Shown here: positions 58,933-64,000 of the stretch, piece by piece
Layout of the letters: each line of letters begins with the position of its first letter
Numbering within the stretch: position 1 is the stretch's first letter
Assembly: GCF_000275825.1 (NCBI RefSeq)
Contig: NZ_JH719942.1
Span: forward strand, 2,706,190-2,770,189
DNA from: Saprospira grandis DSM 2844
GTDB lineage: Bacteria > Bacteroidota > Bacteroidia > Chitinophagales > Saprospiraceae
Length of the DNA: 64,000 nucleotides
Direction of reading: 5' to 3'
Program-made: the position numbers and the translations under genes
Notes under the pieces: generated by a model
What the model was told of the DNA's origin: nothing
The model's database searches: none
The model's input: the letters and a program-made list of their open reading frames with translations, nothing else

Positions 58933-60807
58933 ATGCGTGAGACCAAATTTATAGAAAAGAATAAGGACAAGTGGATAGAGTTTGAGGAAGTATTGGCTTC
59001 TAAGGACCAAGACCCGGAAAAGCTGAGTGAGCTATTTACGGAGTTGACCGATGACTTATCTTATTCTCGGACCTTTTACCCCAACCGTTCGGTTCGGGTA
59101 TACCTCAACAATATATCGCAGGCTGTATTTGACAGCATCTACAAGAACCGGAAGAGTAGATGGAAGCGATTTGTACAATTTTGGTCCAAGGACCTGCCTC
59201 AGCTCATTTATGAGTCTAGAGTAGATTTTCTATTGTCTTTTGCCATCTTTATTTTGGCGGTGGGCATTGGGGTGTTTTCTTCTATTATGGATCCGGACTT
59301 TCCTCGAGTTATCTTGGGTGATGGCTATGTAGAGATGACCTATGAGAACATCCGTAAGGGCGAGCCGATGTCTGTCTATCAGGATGAGGATCAGACGGGG
59401 ATGTTTATGCGGATTGCTTGGAACAACCTGCGGGTAGCTTTTGGGACCTTTATCCTGGGGTTACTTTTTGGTGTGGGGACCATTTACATTCTCATTCAGA
59501 ATGGGATCATGGTGGGTGCTTTTCAGTTTTTATTTATTCGGGAGGGCATTTACTGGGACTCTATCCTGACCATTTGGCTGCATGGGGCTGTAGAAATTTC
59601 TTGTATTATCATTGCTGGGGCTGCGGGTTTACATTTGGGTAGGGCCTTGTTATTTCCGGGCAGCTACAGTCGCTTGCAATCCTTGCAACTAGCGGCTAGG
59701 CGGGCCTTGAGTATCTATATGGCCATTGTACCTTTAATTATATTGGCGGCCTTTATTGAGGGCTATATCACCCGATATAGCGATGCCTCTTATGTGGTTC
59801 GGGCCATTTTGATTATTGCTTCTTTTGTATTTATGGGGGGCTACTTTGTTTGGTACCCTTGGCGGGTTGGTCGTCGACAGCAGACGGCGGAGGAAGCTGA
59901 GTTAGAGTTGCCGGTGGCCAAGGAGATTCCGATCAATTTCAAAATGATTAAGAACCAGGGCCAAGTATTTATGGATGCCTTCAAGCTATATCGTCAGCAA
60001 CTGCTTCGTTTGGCTTTGGGGGCGGCAGTTATGGCCTTCATTTATACAGCGGTCAGCATTCAGATGGAGTACTACTTTGAGTTTCATCAGGCTGGATTCC
60101 TATTCTCATTTTTTGAGGCATTGGCCTATACGGCCTACCATATTGCTCAGTTCTTATTTTTAGAAGAATTGGGGCTACGTTGGTTGCTCAATGTTGGGGC
60201 CATGTCGGTTATTTTGCATATAGCACTTTCTGGTGTTTCGGCCAAGGCCAATGGGCCAATGAGTTGGGCCAAACATGCTTGGCTATACCCCAATGCCTTA
60301 TTGGCTAGTGCCCTGATGAACTTCTTGTTTGTTAGCTATGGCAATGAGGATTATTACATCATGATTTTCCTTTATCTGCTCTTTGTCATTCCAGTTTTGG
60401 CCCATGGCTTAGCGGTTAGTTATAATGAGCAAAAGAACCTGATTGCCAGTATTCCACTTTGGTTTAAGCATTTGGGGAAAAACTACATCTCGATGATGGG
60501 GAATTATGTAGTGGGTGTACTGATGAGCTTTATTTTTCTTTTTCTCACTACAGCTCCCTTGGTTGATTTTTACTTTAATTCTTTTATGACGCTACTGCCC
60601 ATCTCTGAGGAGGGTGCACAGCTCTATTATACCAGCTTCAACCTCTTTTTGCATGCCTTTTCGCTCTGTTTTATGTTTCCCTTGGTCTTTTTGGTCATGA
60701 GCATTAGCGAGCGAAGCTACAAGCAGACCGTGCTTGCAGAAGATTTATTTGATCATATTGGCCAATTGGGCCAGCAAAAGAAAAGTTATGGAATGGAAAG
60801 GGAGTAG
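58933..60807 (+). CDS. SpoIIM-family multi-pass membrane protein
   Basis: This 624-residue protein starts with a cytosolic helical part (residues 1-90) and has a first SpoIIM-type domain (about 95-330) with the characteristic AWNNLRVAFGTFILGLLFGVGTIYILIQNG and WLHGAVEISCIIIAGAAGLHLG segments, then further helices (about 350-600). SpoIIM proteins in non-sporulating bacteria belong to conserved clusters with DUF4129, DUF4350 and MoxR genes. The last 20 bases overlap the next gene. The role of the cluster is not known, though a link to stress or cell-envelope chaperoning by MoxR/VWA systems is often proposed. Confidence 0.88.
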   Translation: MRETKFIEKNKDKWIEFEEVLASKDQDPEKLSELFTELTDDLSYSRTFYPNRSVRVYLNNISQAVFDSIYKNRKSRWKRFVQFWSKDLPQLIYESRVDFLLSFAIFILAVGIGVFSSIMDPDFPRVILGDGYVEMTYENIRKGEPMSVYQDEDQTGMFMRIAWNNLRVAFGTFILGLLFGVGTIYILIQNGIMVGAFQFLFIREGIYWDSILTIWLHGAVEISCIIIAGAAGLHLGRALLFPGSYSRLQSLQLAARRALSIYMAIVPLIILAAFIEGYITRYSDASYVVRAILIIASFVFMGGYFVWYPWRVGRRQQTAEEAELELPVAKEIPINFKMIKNQGQVFMDAFKLYRQQLLRLALGAAVMAFIYTAVSIQMEYYFEFHQAGFLFSFFEALAYTAYHIAQFLFLEELGLRWLLNVGAMSVILHIALSGVSAKANGPMSWAKHAWLYPNALLASALMNFLFVSYGNEDYYIMIFLYLLFVIPVLAHGLAVSYNEQKNLIASIPLWFKHLGKNYISMMGNYVVGVLMSFIFLFLTTAPLVDFYFNSFMTLLPISEEGAQLYYTSFNLFLHAFSLCFMFPLVFLVMSISERSYKQTVLAEDLFDHIGQLGQQKKSYGMERE

Positions 60808-61510
60808 CTGGCTGTATCGCCTATTGCTTTTGGGGGCTTTCTTTTGCCTAAGTCCCAATTTTGGACAAGCACAGGATGTAGAACGAGCCGATTGGGAGCA
60901 AATTTCTAAGCAATACGACTATAATAAGGAAAAGGTAAAGGAAGAAAAGGAGGAGGAAAAAGAAGAGGATCAAATTTCTGCAGATAGCTCTATTGATACT
61001 CCCTCTATGTCAGCTTCTACCAAAAACATCTTAAAGTATAGCCTCTTTGCGGTCGTTATTGGCCTATTGGTATTTATCGTCTTTCGCCTAGTGGGTGGTG
61101 GCCTTTTAGGCGCCAACCAAAAAATTAGTAAAGATGAGGCTTACCTCCTAGAAGAGATAGAAGATAACCTAGAAGAGGCCAATATTAAAACGCCTTTGGA
61201 GGATGCCGTACAGGCCGAAAATTATTCCTTGGCCCTCCGCCTCTATTATTTGAGCATTTTGCAGGCCCTCTTGCATGCCGGACATATTGTCTGGAAAAAA
61301 GAAAAAACAAATGGGGCCTATATCCGAGAGATTTGGTCGCATCCCGCCCGCCCTTTGCTTCAAAAGGTAACCCGAATTTATGAGTATTTCTGGTTCGCTA
61401 AGGGCGCAAATTTAGACCGAACAGAGTTTAGTCGCATCAGCCCCCTATTTGATGATATGCTGCAAAAGGCAAGAACGCCTAAGGCTAAGCAACAAAAGAC
61501 GAATGCCTAA
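60788..61510 (+). CDS. DUF4129-like membrane protein of the MoxR cluster
   Basis: Read from ATG 60788 the product has 240 residues, with a signal peptide (about 1-30, ending FGQAQ), a charged region with a run of Lys and Glu, one membrane helix (about 79-98, YSLFAVVIGLLVFIVFRLVG) and a C-terminal cytosolic domain (about 130-235) with LEEANIKTPLEDAVQAENY and ALRLYYLSILQALLHAGHI, typical of DUF4129. A longer frame from 60734 lies inside the upstream gene and was not used. It overlaps the SpoIIM gene by 20 bases and the next gene by one base, so translation is coupled. Confidence 0.85.
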   Translation: MEWKGSSWLYRLLLLGAFFCLSPNFGQAQDVERADWEQISKQYDYNKEKVKEEKEEEKEEDQISADSSIDTPSMSASTKNILKYSLFAVVIGLLVFIVFRLVGGGLLGANQKISKDEAYLLEEIEDNLEEANIKTPLEDAVQAENYSLALRLYYLSILQALLHAGHIVWKKEKTNGAYIREIWSHPARPLLQKVTRIYEYFWFAKGANLDRTEFSRISPLFDDMLQKARTPKAKQQKTNA

Positions 61511-62880
61511 TGGAACAAAAGAAAAATTCAAGCTTGCTCTATATTGTCATTGCGGTCTTGCTTTTGGGCGTTCTAGCCTACTTCTTTGCCTCTTCTAGAG
61601 AAGTTAAGTACCAATGGTGGCCCAGTATGGAACATGCCGAAGCCGAACCCTACGATTTTAAACTGCTAGAAGAGCTCCTTAAAATAAGCGTAGATAGCTT
61701 TGAACGCTACGAAAATAAACGCATAGATGAACAACTGTCTACCGCCAATGCAGAAAATAGCCTCTATGTATTTATTGGCGCCGGAGAACCCTATTATTCT
61801 GCCCAAGATGCCGAAAAATTAAAAGCCTTTTTGGAAGCCGGCGGAAATGCCCTGATTGTGGCGATCGAACCCTCCGATAGCTTGTTTTATACCCTCTTTG
61901 AAAGCTATCATTGCTTTTATAGCCTGGCTACCGATTATCGCCACAGTAGCATGAGCAGCAAGCAAGTGCTAGCCGGCTTTTATGCCGATGAATACGATGA
62001 TGGCGAAAATGCAGAACTTTATCCCTTTGCCTATAAAACAGGCGTAAAGGATACCGGAGAGTATTATTGGACCTACATCCCCGACTATAATATCTGTCCA
62101 GGAGATGAACCCGCCGTCGTCGAAGCGGGCTTCTATCAACTAGAGGGTGGCATAAGCGATATGCGCTACCCCTATCTCTTCGCTATCGAAGTAGGAGAAG
62201 GACGACTCTATTGGCATAGCAACCCCATTATGCTAACCAATCTCTACCTCTCCCAAAATACAAATGGAACTGTAGGCTATAATTATCTCCAACGCCTATT
62301 GCAACCCTTCTCAGCCAAAAAAATTATCTGGGATTACGCAAGTACAAACCCCAGACCCTACGAATACCCCCGCAGCCCACAACGATATGACAAACCCCCA
62401 ACCCCAATGGAGTATGTCTTTTCTCAACCTGCCCTGCGATGGGCTTGGCTGCTGCTCCTAGTTGGCGCCTTTAGCTACGCCCTTTTTGGCGCCAAAAGAA
62501 GACAACAACAAATTGAGGTCCTCCCAAAAAATCATAATACCTCCCTAGGTTTTGTCAAAACAATTAGCCGACTCTATTTCCAACGACAAAGCCATGGACT
62601 CATTTTTGAGAAAATTATGCAAATATTTCATAGCCACCTCAGAAAACGATATGGCCTAAATATTAAAAATTGGGATAACCTAGCCGCTCAACAAATTGCT
62701 CAACGTAGCGAAATCGACTATAAAATTATTGAAGAAATTCTAGAACGATATAATCACCTCTCTTCACAATTGGCAAAACCCAATGTGACCATGTCAGCAG
62801 AAACACTCAATAATTTTTATCTGCTGGTCCAAAAATTCTATGAAGCAGAAGAAACCCGAAGACAACAACCCACAGCCTAA
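61510..62880 (+). CDS. DUF4350-domain membrane protein of the MoxR cluster
   Basis: This 456-residue protein has an N-terminal membrane helix (about residues 9-27), a periplasmic DUF4350 domain (about 60-285, with YDFKLLEELLKISVDSFERY and EKLKAFLEAGGNALIVA, a Rossmann-like GATase pattern) and a second helix (about 315-335), followed by a cytosolic tail (about 340-456). The stop TAA of the previous gene overlaps the start ATG by one base. The family is regularly found between DUF4129 and MoxR genes, and its biochemical activity is unknown. A 58-bp gap separates it from the MoxR gene. Confidence 0.85.
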   Translation: MEQKKNSSLLYIVIAVLLLGVLAYFFASSREVKYQWWPSMEHAEAEPYDFKLLEELLKISVDSFERYENKRIDEQLSTANAENSLYVFIGAGEPYYSAQDAEKLKAFLEAGGNALIVAIEPSDSLFYTLFESYHCFYSLATDYRHSSMSSKQVLAGFYADEYDDGENAELYPFAYKTGVKDTGEYYWTYIPDYNICPGDEPAVVEAGFYQLEGGISDMRYPYLFAIEVGEGRLYWHSNPIMLTNLYLSQNTNGTVGYNYLQRLLQPFSAKKIIWDYASTNPRPYEYPRSPQRYDKPPTPMEYVFSQPALRWAWLLLLVGAFSYALFGAKRRQQQIEVLPKNHNTSLGFVKTISRLYFQRQSHGLIFEKIMQIFHSHLRKRYGLNIKNWDNLAAQQIAQRSEIDYKIIEEILERYNHLSSQLAKPNVTMSAETLNNFYLLVQKFYEAEETRRQQPTA

Positions 62881-62938
62881 AGCAAAAGATAACTGCCCAT
62901 TTTACTCACCTCCTAAGTCCATAACTTAAGAACTAAAT

Positions 62939-63970
62939 ATGCAAGAATTTCCAGAACAAGACCAACCCGCTAAAGAAGAAGAACATAGCCCTAGCATGCA
63001 AAGCTGGGAACAAGAAGATAGCCAAAGCCTCAAAATTCAAGAGGCTGTCCAAAAAGTAAAACAAGAAATCCAAAAGGTAATTATCGGACAAGATGAAATG
63101 ATTGATCTCATCCTTATCGCACTCTTCTCTGGCGGACATGTCCTGCTAGAAGGGGTGCCCGGTATCGCCAAAACACTTACCGCCAAGCTACTGGCCCAAA
63201 GTATGAAGGTGGACTTTAACCGGATTCAGTTTACTCCAGACCTGATGCCCTCGGATGTAACCGGTACAACGATCTTTAATATGAAATCTTCCGATTTTGT
63301 CTTTACCCAAGGACCCATTTTCTCCAATTTGGTCCTTATCGATGAAATTAACCGAGCACCAGCCAAAACCCAAGCCTCTCTCTTTGAGGTCATGGAGGAA
63401 AAACAAATTTCTGTAGACGGAACAACCTACAAGATGAATTTTCCCTTTATGGTCCTCGCTACCCAAAACCCTATAGAACAAGAAGGTACCTATAAACTAC
63501 CCGAGGCCCAACTGGACCGCTTCCTCTTCCGCATTCTCCTAGAATATCCCTCCCTGAAAGAAGAACAACAAATTCTCTATCGCTTTAAGGATGACTTCAC
63601 AAAGCGCCAAGCCGCAGACGTGAACCCCGTGCTCTCCGCCCAAGATGTTCAAGACTGCCAAGAGATTATCGAACAGGTCCATATCAAAACCGAATTACTC
63701 GACTATATCGCCGAATTGGTCCACCGTAGCCGCTCGCATGCCGACCTCTTCCTAGGCGCTTCACCCCGTGCCTCTCTGGCCATTATGCAAACCGCTAAGG
63801 CCCTAGCCGCCATGAATGGCCGCAGCTTTGTTACCCCCGATGATATCCAATATGTGGCTTATCCCGTCCTCAATCACCGAATTATCCTGACGCCCGAAAG
63901 AGAAATGGAGGGCATGCAGATTAGTGATGTTGTCGCCGATATTATCGCTAAGGTCGAGGTGCCTCGCTAA
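62939..63970 (+). CDS. MoxR-family AAA+ ATPase
   Basis: This 343-residue ATPase has Walker [19 protein letters not shown] (about residues 64-81), Walker [17 protein letters not shown] (about 132-147), sensor 1 [24 protein letters not shown] (split here as [12 protein letters not shown] and [11 protein letters not shown]), and sensor 2 [19 protein letters not shown] (about 276-294). MoxR proteins work as chaperone-like ATPases with VWA or DUF58 partners to assemble or activate protein complexes. The next gene begins only at the window edge (possible ATG at 63997), and DUF58 is the usual neighbour, but it cannot be read here. Confidence 0.93.
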   Translation: MQEFPEQDQPAKEEEHSPSMQSWEQEDSQSLKIQEAVQKVKQEIQKVIIGQDEMIDLILIALFSGGHVLLEGVPGIAKTLTAKLLAQSMKVDFNRIQFTPDLMPSDVTGTTIFNMKSSDFVFTQGPIFSNLVLIDEINRAPAKTQASLFEVMEEKQISVDGTTYKMNFPFMVLATQNPIEQEGTYKLPEAQLDRFLFRILLEYPSLKEEQQILYRFKDDFTKRQAADVNPVLSAQDVQDCQEIIEQVHIKTELLDYIAELVHRSRSHADLFLGASPRASLAIMQTAKALAAMNGRSFVTPDDIQYVAYPVLNHRIILTPEREMEGMQISDVVADIIAKVEVPR

Positions 63971-64000
63971 TTTTTTAGATCATACTTATAAAAATAATGG

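Overview
The window looks like chromosomal DNA of a gliding marine member of the Bacteroidota, most probably a Saprospiraceae bacterium close to Saprospira (recognised from memory of the gene set; no search was possible). The supporting signs are a type IX secretion sorting domain on a secreted protease, a PorP/SprF-family protein, a DUF2723 membrane protein, a bactofilin/AtpZ cluster, few visible Shine-Dalgarno sequences, and two promoters that match the Bacteroidota pattern TTTG-N19-TANNTTTG exactly.

Layout. 0-13.5 kb is mostly housekeeping: a partial secreted protein, a biotin carrier protein, ATP-synthase accessory proteins, bactofilin, infC, trmB, an O-antigen ligase-like protein, a phosphate-binding-like lipoprotein, an ACSF3/MatB-like acyl-CoA synthetase, ribH, a metallo-beta-lactamase-fold hydrolase and pepT. 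13.5-29.4 kb holds a hairpin-rich non-coding block, a T9SS serine protease, a TPR-CHAT protein, an AT-rich type III restriction-modification island between 26-bp direct repeats, and a 1299-residue protein built of three modules. 29.4-47 kb carries lipoproteins, initiator and elongator tRNA-Met, a two-domain peptidyl-prolyl isomerase, pdxJ, a PorP/SprF protein, a Na+/H+ antiporter, a second hairpin-rich non-coding block, a C1 peptidase and a DUF2723 protein. 47-53 kb is an unstable accessory region: small paralogous lipoproteins, near-identical duplications, and an ORF whose 5' end lies behind a GACA tetranucleotide tract in an apparently OFF phase. 53-64 kb holds an acyl-CoA carboxylase beta subunit, a voltage-gated sodium channel-like protein, mtaB, a MORN-like protein and a SpoIIM-DUF4129-DUF4350-MoxR operon.

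The most striking feature is a family of at least 18 GC-rich, about 120-260 bp non-coding elements spread over almost every larger gap. They share fixed blocks (core CTCGCAGGTCTGCTCGG, then GGTCTG) separated by hairpins whose stems differ from copy to copy yet still pair. One copy lies inside the start of a coding sequence. Two 42-bp-period tandem arrays, also made of hairpin units, lie beside clusters of short hairpins and copies of this family. Together with the putative phase-variable locus at 51.2 kb these are the best candidates for undescribed biology. All assignments come from reading the sequence; no database search was run.
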